DNA from: Altererythrobacter sp.
GTDB lineage: Bacteria; Pseudomonadota; Alphaproteobacteria; Sphingomonadales; Sphingomonadaceae
Assembly (NCBI GenBank): GCA_024636575.1
Contig: JAGXGU010000036.1
Span: forward strand, 1-7,598
DNA length: 7,598 nucleotides
Direction of reading: 5' to 3'
Of the stretch, positions 1-6,300 are shown in pieces. The translations under genes were made by a program, and so were the position numbers. The notes below the pieces were generated by a model. That model was not told the origin of the DNA. It did not search any database and saw only the letters and a program-made list of their open reading frames with translations. Positions within the stretch are counted from its first letter, which is position 1, and every line of letters begins with the position of its first letter.

Positions 1-100
1 CTGATGAGATAATGCGCGCTGACTTCGGCCTCAGGGTCGCACATGCGCTGCAGCGCATGTGCGACCCTGAGGCCGAAGTCAGCGCGCATTATCTCATCAG
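1..100. repeat. Perfect 100-bp palindrome at the window edge (50-bp inverted arms)
   Basis: Bases 1-50 are the exact reverse complement of bases 51-100, with no spacer; the centre is CTG|CAG at 48-53. The right arm encodes a conserved amidase stretch (CDPEAEVSAHYLI), so it is the original, and the left arm is an inverted copy. A perfect zero-spacer palindrome over protein-coding sequence, starting exactly at base 1, is best explained as a fold-back (chimeric read or assembly) artefact at a contig end. A real hairpin end or inversion cannot be excluded from the sequence. If the window was cut from a longer record, the arms could be longer than 50 bp. Confidence 0.97.
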
Positions 101-638
101 CGAAGCGGGCGAGGTGACCCGCATGGTTCCTGAGCACAAACGCGCCTGGCATGCCGGAGCCAGTTACTGGCGCGGGCACAAGGACGTGAATTCCGCCAGC
201 ATCGGGATCGAGCTGGATCATCCCGGCCACGCGCTGGGATATCGGCCGTTTGCCGATGCGCAGATCGATGCGCTGGTGCCGTTACTGGCCCGGATCGTGA
301 AAACCCACGACATCCCGCGCGCTAATGTGATTGGCCATTCCGATGTCGCCCCAGCGCGCAAGACCGATCCGGGCGAACTGTTTCCGTGGGACCGGCTGGC
401 GGAATACGGCCTGGCCCTGCCAACTCCCCATATTTCCATCGGCGATCCGTTCGACAATGACGGCGCGTTCTATCTGGCCCTGGAACGCTGGGGATATGAC
501 ATTACCGACGGTCACAAGGCGGTCGAGGCATTCCAGCGTCGTTGGCGCCCCCACCGGATCGACGGCCAGATCGACGGACAAATACGCGCCATCTTGTTCC
601 AATTGCTCTTGGATCGTGACCGCGGAACCGCTAGATAG
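51..638 (+). CDS. N-acetylmuramoyl-L-alanine amidase (AmpD/AmiD type), 5'-truncated
   Basis: This is a zinc amidase of the Amidase_2 family, which cleaves the bond between N-acetylmuramic acid and L-alanine in peptidoglycan or recycled anhydro-muropeptides. An open frame begins at an ATG at 12, but its first 13 codons (12-50) lie in the inverted copy of 51-89 and are probably not native, so authentic sequence starts near 51 and the true N-terminus is missing. Numbering from that ATG, the likely zinc ligands are H26 (SAHYLI), H109 (GHSD) and D119 (KTDPGE). E67 in GIELDH is the likely catalytic acid, and WHAG (46-49) is another family motif. A short C-terminal segment at about 168-200 (VEAFQRRW) resembles a peptidoglycan-binding helix bundle (PG_binding_1), as in AmiD-like enzymes. 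No signal peptide can be judged because the start is lost, so cytoplasmic versus envelope location is open. The stop codon overlaps the rnpB promoter. Confidence 0.93.
   Translation, partial: QRMCDPEAEVSAHYLISEAGEVTRMVPEHKRAWHAGASYWRGHKDVNSASIGIELDHPGHALGYRPFADAQIDALVPLLARIVKTHDIPRANVIGHSDVAPARKTDPGELFPWDRLAEYGLALPTPHISIGDPFDNDGAFYLALERWGYDITDGHKAVEAFQRRWRPHRIDGQIDGQIRAILFQLLLDRDRGTAR
609..637 (+). promoter_or_regulatory. Probable sigma-70-type promoter of rnpB
   Basis: A TTGGAT box at 609-614 and a TAGATA box at 632-637 are separated by 17 bp. The predicted transcription start, 6-7 bp downstream, falls at about 644, exactly where the first helix of RNase P RNA begins. The promoter lies within the last codons of the amidase gene. 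It is called from consensus and position only. Confidence 0.6.
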
Positions 639-643
639 GAATT

Positions 644-1082
<439 letters not shown>

Positions 1083-1167
1083 AACATCTGGCGGTCAAGA
1101 TTGCCCGCATGACCCCTGATACCAACGGGCATTAGCGGCAGAAACTGGCTGAATTGCGGTGAATGTC

Positions 1168-1193
1168 GAAACATTTATCGGTCGCCGCGCGTT
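1168..1193 (+). promoter_or_regulatory. Candidate EcfG-type (general stress response) promoter
   Basis: GAAAC (1168-1172), then 17 bp, then CGTT (1190-1193). This differs at one base from the alphaproteobacterial EcfG consensus of about GGAAC-N16/17-CGTT. It lies about 80 bp upstream of the PRC-barrel start, and no good sigma-70 promoter competes with it. PRC-barrel proteins are plausible stress-regulon members, so the context fits, but a short motif with one mismatch can occur by chance. Confidence 0.35.
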
Positions 1194-1272
1194 ATCCCCA
1201 TATAGCCGGGTTTATCCCTTATTCTCAGCGCGTGTAACCGGCTTCAGCGCTGCTTGACAAAGGAGAAATACG

Positions 1273-1641
1273 ATGATGCTCGATGATAAAGTACGCGACA
1301 GCACCTTGATAGGTAGTGACCGCGTCGAAGGGACCGATGTGTTTGGTCGTGACGGCGACAAGATGGGTTCGGTCCGCCGGATAATGATCGAAAAGGAAAG
1401 CGGCCAGGCGCGCGATGTCGAAATCGCGGTCGGCACATTCCTCGGGATGGGCGGCGAACTCCACAGTCTGCCGTGGGAAAAATTCGATTATGATACCGAC
1501 CTTGGCGGATACAAGCTGAACGTCACCGAAGACGAACTTCGCGGAGCGCCAACTTATGGGGAATCGGACCGCGATACAGCCTATGATCGCGATTATCAGA
1601 CCCGTGCGTATGGTTATTGGACCGTGACGCCCTATTGGTAA
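1273..1641 (+). CDS. PRC-barrel domain-containing protein
   Basis: A small soluble protein of 122 residues with no signal peptide or membrane segment. Residues about 12-90 form a PRC-barrel: a DVFGRDGDKMGSVRRIMIEK strand pair, then DVEIAVGTFLGMGGELHSLPW and a LGGYKLNVTEDEL end. This beta-barrel fold is shared with the ribosome maturation factor RimM and the photosynthetic reaction-centre H subunit. Stand-alone copies are common in alphaproteobacteria, often linked to stress, with no defined biochemical role. The last ~28 residues are a low-complexity tail rich in Tyr, Asp and Arg, ending PYW. The start is supported by AGGAGA at 1261-1266; ATG codons at 1273 and 1276 are adjacent and the first is taken. 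It stands alone, with its own upstream region and a strong hairpin after the stop. Confidence 0.92.
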   Translation: MMLDDKVRDSTLIGSDRVEGTDVFGRDGDKMGSVRRIMIEKESGQARDVEIAVGTFLGMGGELHSLPWEKFDYDTDLGGYKLNVTEDELRGAPTYGESDRDTAYDRDYQTRAYGYWTVTPYW

Positions 1642-1662
1642 GCGTTCGATTATGGGACCAGG

Positions 1663-1688
1663 CTTCATCGCCCGAGCGGGCGATGAAG
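1663..1688. terminator. Strong hairpin between convergent genes, probable bidirectional terminator
   Basis: CTTCATCGCCC (1663-1673) pairs perfectly with GGGCGATGAAG (1678-1688) around a GAGC loop. It sits 21 bp after the PRC-barrel stop and 17 bp before the phosphatase stop. Neither side has a T-tract, so it is not a classical intrinsic terminator. It may instead protect both 3' ends or act with Rho. Confidence 0.55.
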
Positions 1689-1705
1689 GTTCCCGCTCGC
1701 CCTGA

Positions 1706-2509
1706 TCAGGCCGCGACCGCTGGATATTCGATCCCGATACCGTTATCGCCTTGCACTGCCTGGATATAGCGGCGCCCGGTCCCTTCCAGAACCAGAGCGG
1801 TCAGGCGGCCTAACCGGTAGGCACCGGTATCGATTCCGATGCGGTTGCTGCGCTCCTCGACATGCTCGACGATTGTATGGCCGTGGACAATCACATGGGA
1901 ATGCGGGCCTGCAAAACCAAGGAATGGATCGCGGATCCACAGCATGTCCCGCCGGGTCTGGGCCACCAGCGGCAATCCCGGATTTATTCCGGCGTGGACG
2001 AAGGCGTAGTCGCCAAGGGTAATATATTCCTCGAACGACTCGAGGAATTTCCGGTCCGCATCCGGCACATGGCGGCGCATGATTTCCTGCAGTTCTTCAA
2101 GCGATGCCTCGTTATACCGGCGCTGGTCCACACCATAACTTAACACGGTTTCGCGGCCCCCATGCTTGAGAAAATGCCGCAGCACATTGAGATCGGTGAA
2201 GGATTCGAGAAACATTTCCTCGTGATTGCCGGCCAGAATCCGCACCTGCCGCGCGGTTTTCCAGCGGCGCGCGCGGTCGATTACACCGGCACTGTCAGGC
2301 CCGCGATCAACCAGATCGCCCAGCAGGATGACAGTGGTTTCAGCAGGGGAGGCCTCTCCATCATCCTGTTCGACCGCATCAATCAATTGTTCCAACAGAT
2401 CAAGCCGGCCGTGGACATCGCCGATGACATAGGCCCGCTGTCCGGCCGGCATTTTTGCGGCTGGCCCGGCGGGCGCGGAACGGAAGAACTGGCGAAGGAA
2501 TTGGAACAT
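1706..2509 (-). CDS. Metallophosphoesterase / serine-threonine protein phosphatase family protein
   Basis: A calcineurin-like metallophosphatase of 267 residues, of the bacterial PrpA/PrpB and ApaH-like branch. It should use a two-metal centre to hydrolyse phosphoesters. The signature motifs are in order: GDVHGR (30-35), GDLVDRG (64-70), GNHE (94-97), FVHAG (170-174) and HGHT (209-212). Together these supply the metal ligands and the catalytic His. There is no signal peptide or membrane helix, so it is cytoplasmic. Substrate cannot be read from sequence: a phosphoprotein or a diadenosine polyphosphate are both possible. The ATG at 2509 has no strong Shine-Dalgarno; the nearest is an AGG about 14 nt upstream. 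The first ~25 residues precede the fold and are poorly conserved in style, so a slightly later start (M20) is possible. It is transcribed alone, convergent with the PRC-barrel gene. Confidence 0.92.
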   Translation of the reverse strand: MFQFLRQFFRSAPAGPAAKMPAGQRAYVIGDVHGRLDLLEQLIDAVEQDDGEASPAETTVILLGDLVDRGPDSAGVIDRARRWKTARQVRILAGNHEEMFLESFTDLNVLRHFLKHGGRETVLSYGVDQRRYNEASLEELQEIMRRHVPDADRKFLESFEEYITLGDYAFVHAGINPGLPLVAQTRRDMLWIRDPFLGFAGPHSHVIVHGHTIVEHVEERSNRIGIDTGAYRLGRLTALVLEGTGRRYIQAVQGDNGIGIEYPAVAA

Positions 2510-2862
2510 GGATTGAAAATTAACCTGATTCTTGGTGGGGATATGCCCCTGGAACTACCGCCTGTTGCACACACGTCAGTTCGAAATCGACGACCTTCAA
2601 CGATCACATTACCGGTTTGATCCGTCGCTTAAGCCAGCTACCCCTGCATCGCAACGCCTGTCCGGTTGCTTAATCATATGGGGTATGGTGTCATAAATAA
2701 CACAGTTGAATGCTTGCCTGCCCCTTTCCGGCAATTTGTCTTGTGCAGTGCACAAGATTGCTGCAAGTTTATTGCGTATTTGTCAGGCAATGCACATCAA
2801 ACGATGCAGTCGGCAGACGCGCAGGTGGGACGAAGCAACTCACACAGACAAGGAAGTTTGTC
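2510..2862. other. 353-bp intergenic region between divergent genes
   Basis: No credible gene is seen here. The open frame that extends the TorF gene upstream to 2710 has many Cys residues and no ribosome-binding site or plausible signal sequence. The stretch is more AT-rich than the flanking genes and must carry the promoters of the phosphatase (leftward) and the TorF gene (rightward). No clear -35/-10 pair could be fixed. It contains a good inverted repeat at 2739-2757 (listed separately), a GGGGATATGCCCC small palindrome at 2537-2549 and a GGAAC at 2551-2555 with CGTC 18 bp later. Confidence 0.6.
2731..2761 (+). promoter_or_regulatory. Inverted repeat in the TorF leader (operator or RNA hairpin)
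   Basis: TCTTGTGC (2739-2746) and GCACAAGA (2750-2757) are perfect 8-bp arms around an AGT spacer. Outside them, GCAA (2731-2734) also pairs with TTGC (2758-2761), leaving a 4-base bulge on the left only. The repeat ends 101 bp before the TorF start. It could be a dimeric regulator's operator or a stem in a long 5' leader. No T-tract follows, so it is not an intrinsic terminator. Confidence 0.45.
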
Positions 2863-3606
2863 ATGCTAACGTCCATTCGCAGCCTCTCCGCTGCAACTAT
2901 TCTATCCACATCGACTCTTTTTGCGGCTCCGGCATTTGCGCAGGAGACGAGCGAATCGTCGATTTCCGTTTCTGCCAATGTAGCCATTGCGAGTGAGTAT
3001 CGCTTTCGCGGTGTCGACCTTTCCGGCGGTGATCTGGCCATACAGGGCGGCGTAGATGTCGCGCATGATTCGGGTTTCTACGTCGGCACCTGGGCTTCCT
3101 CGCTCGATGAAGACACGGTTGGCTATGGTTCGACCGAACTCGACATCTATGGCGGCTGGAGCGGGAACCTGACCGAAGGGCTCGCGCTCGATGTCGGCGT
3201 GATCCAGTATATTTACCCCAACGCCGGTCCGGGCGATTTCGATTATACCGAATTCTACGGTTCACTCGGTTTTACCTTCGGCCCGGCAGAGGCAACCGTT
3301 GGCGTGGCCTATGCGCCCGAGCAGGATTCGCTGGGCGGGACGGACAATATCTATGTCTACACCGATCTCGGTGTTGGCGTGCCGGGCACTCCGCTTACCG
3401 TCACGGGCCATCTGGGATACACCGACGGCTTCCTGACCTTCACCAATGACAGCAAGGCATTCGACTGGTCGATCGGCGCCGAAGCCGCCGTTTACGGCCC
3501 GCTTAGCCTGGGCGTTGCCTATGTCGGTGCAGAGGGCGATTATTTGCCCGGTGATTACCAGTTTACTGACGATGCAATTGTCGTAACCTTGAGCGCCAGT
3601 TTCTAA
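2863..3606 (+). CDS. TorF family putative porin (outer-membrane beta-barrel, TIGR02001 type)
   Basis: A secreted protein of 247 residues with a Sec signal peptide: a charged N-region (MLTSIRS), a hydrophobic core and an AFA-Q cleavage site after residue 26. The mature part alternates polar and aromatic/hydrophobic residues with many Gly, Tyr and Asp, as in outer-membrane strands, and ends in LSASF. The terminal Phe is the usual BamA recognition signal. The opening VASEYRFRGVDLS-like motif (here ANVAIASEYRFRGVDLSGG) is the family hallmark. Transport of small solutes is the usual suggestion for the family, but substrate is unknown. The start at 2863 is chosen over an in-frame ATG at 2710 because AAGGAAG (2850-2856) lies 6 nt upstream and the signal peptide begins here; the longer form would bury it. 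It is monocistronic, with a strong terminator after it. Confidence 0.87.
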   Translation: MLTSIRSLSAATILSTSTLFAAPAFAQETSESSISVSANVAIASEYRFRGVDLSGGDLAIQGGVDVAHDSGFYVGTWASSLDEDTVGYGSTELDIYGGWSGNLTEGLALDVGVIQYIYPNAGPGDFDYTEFYGSLGFTFGPAEATVGVAYAPEQDSLGGTDNIYVYTDLGVGVPGTPLTVTGHLGYTDGFLTFTNDSKAFDWSIGAEAAVYGPLSLGVAYVGAEGDYLPGDYQFTDDAIVVTLSASF

Positions 3607-3629
3607 ACCGAATTTTCGAATTCAGAATG

Positions 3630-3664
3630 GGGGGCTCGCGCCATTGCGGCGCGGGCCCCCTTTT
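3630..3664 (+). terminator. Rho-independent terminator of the TorF gene
   Basis: A 13-bp stem (3630-3642 with 3648-3660, starting GGGGGC and ending GCCCCC, with one T-G wobble) closes an ATTGC loop and is followed directly by TTTT (3661-3664). A small GAATT/AATTC stem with a TTCG loop (3610-3623) precedes it. It ends just before the stop codon of the opposing SIMPL gene. On the minus strand it lacks a T-tract, so it serves mainly the TorF transcript. Confidence 0.9.
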
Positions 3665-3667
3665 CGT

Positions 3668-4441
3668 TCAGTCGAGCGAGAATTTGACCGTCGTGACCAC
3701 GCGCACTTTCTTGAACGGCGTGTCGGATACGCCCCAGCCGCTGCTATCGCCGTCGCGCGCTTCAATGGTGAAGTAACCCTGCGTAGCTTCGCTGATCGGC
3801 CCAACGCTGGTGCCGCTGTCCTGGGCGAATTGTTCGGCGGAGGACCGCGCATCGCGGGTTGCCTCCGCGACCATTTCGGGCTTGATCTCGTTCAACTTGG
3901 TGAAGGAGTAGGACATGGCGGATCCTTCCTCCAGAAACACCCCGCGATTGACCAGATCGAACTGGCGCGAAACCGCTTTCTGCGCCCGTGCGATGTCGGT
4001 TGTGCGCAGGGACAGGCGTTGCCGCACTGAATAACTTGTCACGCCGTCATAGGTGGTGCTGGACACGTTGGCGCCAGTTGGTTGCAGCGTGTCAGCTGGG
4101 AAACCCAGATCATCGAAGAATTTCTCAATGGTCGCCGTGTCTTCCTGCATTTTCGCCTGGGCAGTGGTGAGACTGGGAGATGTGGCCGCGTAGGAAATGG
4201 TCCACGTGGCCAGATCTGCGATCACATCCCGTTCCGCCAGTCCGCGAACGGTCACCGCGCGTTCGGCTTCCTTCGCCCGCAGCAAGCCATTGCCGAGCAG
4301 ATATCCGCTCATCATGATTCCCGCCGATAGTATAACCGCCGTGCCGAGCCAGCGGCGAGTGGAGGGATCATCCAGAAAGCCCCCTTCAGCCCGGAAACCA
4401 TCGCTGGTCTCTACCGCTGCTTGCTTCGAGCCTTCATTCAT
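3668..4441 (-). CDS. SIMPL domain-containing protein (DUF541), membrane-anchored
   Basis: A protein of 257 residues. After a ~30-residue polar N-terminus there is one membrane helix at about 31-53 (WLGTAVILSAGIMMSGYLLG). A SIMPL/DUF541 domain fills the rest: it starts RAVTVRGLAERDVIADLATW (61-80) and ends in the KKVRVVTTVKFSLD strand. The topology is probably N-in, with the domain in the periplasm. The family includes the E. coli oxidative-stress protein YggE, and many members have no known role. The ATG at 4441 is chosen because GAGGGAGG lies 5 nt upstream. Longer in-frame starts (to 4540) would overlap the divergent glyoxalase start and have no ribosome-binding site. The gene diverges from the glyoxalase with a 97-bp spacer and converges on the TorF terminator. 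Confidence 0.9.
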   Translation of the reverse strand: MNEGSKQAAVETSDGFRAEGGFLDDPSTRRWLGTAVILSAGIMMSGYLLGNGLLRAKEAERAVTVRGLAERDVIADLATWTISYAATSPSLTTAQAKMQEDTATIEKFFDDLGFPADTLQPTGANVSSTTYDGVTSYSVRQRLSLRTTDIARAQKAVSRQFDLVNRGVFLEEGSAMSYSFTKLNEIKPEMVAEATRDARSSAEQFAQDSGTSVGPISEATQGYFTIEARDGDSSGWGVSDTPFKKVRVVTTVKFSLD

Positions 4442-4496
4442 CGCATCCTCCCTCAAACGCCTCCGCATCGTTGCATTAGCTGCGGTGAACTGTGCA

Positions 4497-4524
4497 TTTA
4501 TATCGATGAACCGTTTTTGAACAA
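4497..4524 (-). promoter_or_regulatory. Candidate promoter of the SIMPL gene
   Basis: Read on the minus strand, TTGTTC (4524-4519) and TATAAA (4502-4497) are separated by 16 bp. The -10 box is close to consensus and the -35 box is weak. Transcription would start near 4490, giving a leader of about 50 nt before the ATG at 4441. The elements lie in the upstream region of the glyoxalase gene, so the two promoters would overlap. Confidence 0.4.
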
Positions 4525-4538
4525 CAAAGGCCAATTCC

Positions 4539-4976
4539 ATGATTCACTACCTTCACACCATGATCCGTGTTTCAGATCCGGATGCGACGGTGAAATTCTT
4601 CGGCCTGATCGGGCTGGAGGAAGTGCGCCGTTTCGACAGCGAGCAGGGCCGCTTCACACTAATCTTCATGGCGGCACCAGGGCAGGAAGGCGTGGCGGAG
4701 GTCGAACTGACCTATAATTGGCCGCCGGAGGATGGCAGTGCGCCTGAACAGTATGATGGCGGGCGCAATTTCGGCCACCTCGCCTACCGCGTCGACAATG
4801 TCTATGACACCTGTCAGCGTCTTATGGATGCAGGGGTGGCAATCAACCGGCCGCCGCGGGACGGGCACATGGCCTTCGTGAGATCACCCGATGGAATCTC
4901 GGTGGAATTGCTGCAGGACGGTAATTTGCCGCCGCAGGAACCGTGGGCAAGCATGCAGAACAGCGGCAGCTGGTAG
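4539..4976 (+). CDS. gloA: Lactoylglutathione lyase (glyoxalase I, VOC family)
   Basis: A cytosolic VOC-fold metalloenzyme of 145 residues. It isomerises the hemithioacetal of methylglyoxal and glutathione to S-lactoylglutathione, the first step of methylglyoxal detoxification. Two beta-alpha-beta-beta-beta repeats are visible: HTMIRVSDPDATVKFF (6-21) to VELTYNW (55-61), and FGHLAYRVDN (78-87) to SPDGISVELLQ (116-126). Likely metal ligands are H6, E56, H80 and E123, which match the known E. coli GloA set (H5, E56, H74, E122). The VELTYNW and GHLAYRVDN motifs are typical of true glyoxalase I rather than other VOC enzymes. The C-terminal tail (QEPWASMQNSGSW) is slightly longer than in E. coli. 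The start is supported by AAAGG at 4526-4530. It diverges from the SIMPL gene and converges on nhaA. Confidence 0.92.
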   Translation: MIHYLHTMIRVSDPDATVKFFGLIGLEEVRRFDSEQGRFTLIFMAAPGQEGVAEVELTYNWPPEDGSAPEQYDGGRNFGHLAYRVDNVYDTCQRLMDAGVAINRPPRDGHMAFVRSPDGISVELLQDGNLPPQEPWASMQNSGSW

Positions 4977-4995
4977 CGGGCGGGGTAACGTCCGC
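4976..4995. terminator. Small hairpin between gloA and nhaA stops
   Basis: GCGGGCG (4976-4982) pairs with CGTCCGC (4989-4995) with one G-T wobble around a GGGTAA loop. It fills most of the 24-bp gap between the two convergent stop codons. No T-tract flanks it, so a termination role is only a guess from position. Confidence 0.3.
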
Positions 4996-5000
4996 GCGGA

Positions 5001-6212
5001 TCAATTCTGTTCGGCAATCCGGCCGTTCGGGTGGGTAGTGGTCATGCGGAGAATCGCGAAACCCATGATCGCCGATATGAGTGAACCGAGCAATGTCCCG
5101 ATCTTCGCTTCGTCGATCAACAGGCGGTAGCCGGGGAATGCCAGCTCGCCAATGAACAGCGACATGGTGAAACCGATCCCGCACAGGATCGAAACGCCCC
5201 ATATCTCCGGCCAGCTTGCATTATGCGGGCGCGCGGCGAAACCAATCCGGTCGGCGATCCAGATGGCGCTGAAAATGCCCACTTGCTTGCCCAGGAAAAG
5301 ACCCGCTGCGATCGCCACGGGCAGCGGCGCGACGATTCCGGCAATGCCGATACCAGCCAGAGCAACCCCGGCATTGGCGAAGCCGAATATCGGCACGATG
5401 AGATAGGCACTCCACGGGGCAAGAGCATGCTCGATGCGTTCCAGCATCGTGTCATCATTCTTGCCCACCATGGGAATGGTCAGCGCCGCTACGACACCTG
5501 CGATCGTTGCATGGACGCCCGAATTTAGCACCAGAAACCACAGCAGGATCGCCAGGCCGATGAAAACCGGGGTGCTGGTAACCCGCATGCGGTTCAGGCC
5601 CAACATTACGCCTACCGTCACGATGGCGCCGATCAGCCAGGCCAATTTGATGCCCGGCGTATAGACCAGCGCGATAACCAGCACCGCGCCGATATCATCG
5701 ACAATGGCCACGGTCAGCAGAAACAGCCTCAGCGAAGCCGGCACCCTGTTGCCCAGCAGGCCGAGCACACCCATCGCAAAGGCAATATCGGTCGCTGCCG
5801 GAATCGCCCACCCGTCCAGCAGGCGCGCGGGTTCGTCCCACACAAAGAAAGAATAAACGAGCGCCGGGACCGCCATTCCTGCGACAGCGGCAAGAATCGG
5901 CAATCGCCGCTGCTCGTTCGTCGATAACTGGCCCTCGATCCATTCGCGCTTCACTTCCAGTCCGACGACGAAGAAGAAGATCGCCATCAACCCGTCATTG
6001 ATCCACAAATGCATCGTGTTGAGCTTGAATACCGAGTCCGGGAACATTTTCCCGTGGAACAGATGGTAATATTCGTAAGCCAGCGGCGAGTTCGCGACGA
6101 TCATCGCGGCGATCGCTACCAGGATCAGCAATACCCCTGCAGAGGCATCACCGACGAACAAGGCCCGTACGGGCGCAAGGAAGGCTAGGGGGGGAGCTTT
6201 TGATTCTGGCAT
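5001..6212 (-). CDS. nhaA: Na+/H+ antiporter NhaA
   Basis: An inner-membrane electrogenic antiporter that exports Na+ (or Li+) in exchange for protons, giving salt tolerance and pH homeostasis. The protein has 403 residues; E. coli NhaA has 388. Many hydrophobic helices are visible. Key motifs are GLEVKREWIEG (84-94), PAATDIAFAMGVL (138-150, D142), TVAIVDDIGAVLVIAL (167-182, D172 and D173), FGFANAGV (277-283) and LGKQVGI (307-313, K309). D172/D173 correspond to the E. coli ion-binding pair D163/D164, and D142 and K309 to D133 and K300. All key residues are intact, so it should be functional. The start at 6212 (MPESKAPPLAF) is preferred because AGAGGGGG lies 9 nt upstream; the in-frame ATG at 6299 would add 29 unconserved residues and abut the divergent gene. 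Confidence 0.97.
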   Translation of the reverse strand: MPESKAPPLAFLAPVRALFVGDASAGVLLILVAIAAMIVANSPLAYEYYHLFHGKMFPDSVFKLNTMHLWINDGLMAIFFFVVGLEVKREWIEGQLSTNEQRRLPILAAVAGMAVPALVYSFFVWDEPARLLDGWAIPAATDIAFAMGVLGLLGNRVPASLRLFLLTVAIVDDIGAVLVIALVYTPGIKLAWLIGAIVTVGVMLGLNRMRVTSTPVFIGLAILLWFLVLNSGVHATIAGVVAALTIPMVGKNDDTMLERIEHALAPWSAYLIVPIFGFANAGVALAGIGIAGIVAPLPVAIAAGLFLGKQVGIFSAIWIADRIGFAARPHNASWPEIWGVSILCGIGFTMSLFIGELAFPGYRLLIDEAKIGTLLGSLISAIMGFAILRMTTTHPNGRIAEQN

Positions 6213-6231
6213 AATGTTGCGCCCCCTCTTT

Positions 6232-6245
6232 CGCAAATCTTTGCG
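6232..6245. promoter_or_regulatory. 14-bp inverted repeat between nhaA and the glycosyltransferase
   Basis: CGCAAA (6232-6237) and TTTGCG (6240-6245) are perfect arms around TC. The element is in the 88-bp divergent spacer, directly upstream of the nhaA ribosome-binding site. It could be an operator or a leader stem. No regulator is identified. Confidence 0.3.
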
Positions 6246-6300
6246 CGTTGCAAGCTCCGTCAGCCTCGGATAGGTACAAAAAGCTATAGAGGACAACAAT

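Noticed and set aside
12..50. First 13 codons of the amidase open frame, starting at ATG 12
   Set aside because: They are the inverted copy of 51-89 within the palindrome; the residues do not fit the family and the real start lies beyond the available sequence.
1192..1218. Two TTATCCC repeats 20 bp apart, the first (TTATCCCCA) close to a DnaA box
   Set aside because: Only one near-match and one weak half-site, with no AT-rich unwinding region or replication gene nearby; not enough for an origin.
2551..2577. GGAAC-N18-CGTC as a second EcfG promoter upstream of the TorF gene
   Set aside because: The spacer is too long by 1-2 bp, the -10 box has a mismatch, and it is about 290 bp from the start codon.
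2162..2620. A plus-strand open frame of 152 codons opposite the phosphatase
   Set aside because: It is an antisense shadow of a well-supported metallophosphatase gene and has no recognisable domain.
2710..2862. N-terminal extension of the TorF gene to an ATG at 2710
   Set aside because: The signal peptide and ribosome-binding site are at 2863; the extension is Cys-rich, unlike a secreted protein, and would bury the signal peptide.
4442..4540. N-terminal extension of the SIMPL gene to 4540
   Set aside because: It would overlap the glyoxalase start; GAGGGAGG just before the ATG at 4441 marks the better start.
6213..6299. N-terminal extension of nhaA to 6299
   Set aside because: The extra 29 residues do not look like NhaA, and the ATG at 6212 has a good ribosome-binding site and gives the usual family length.
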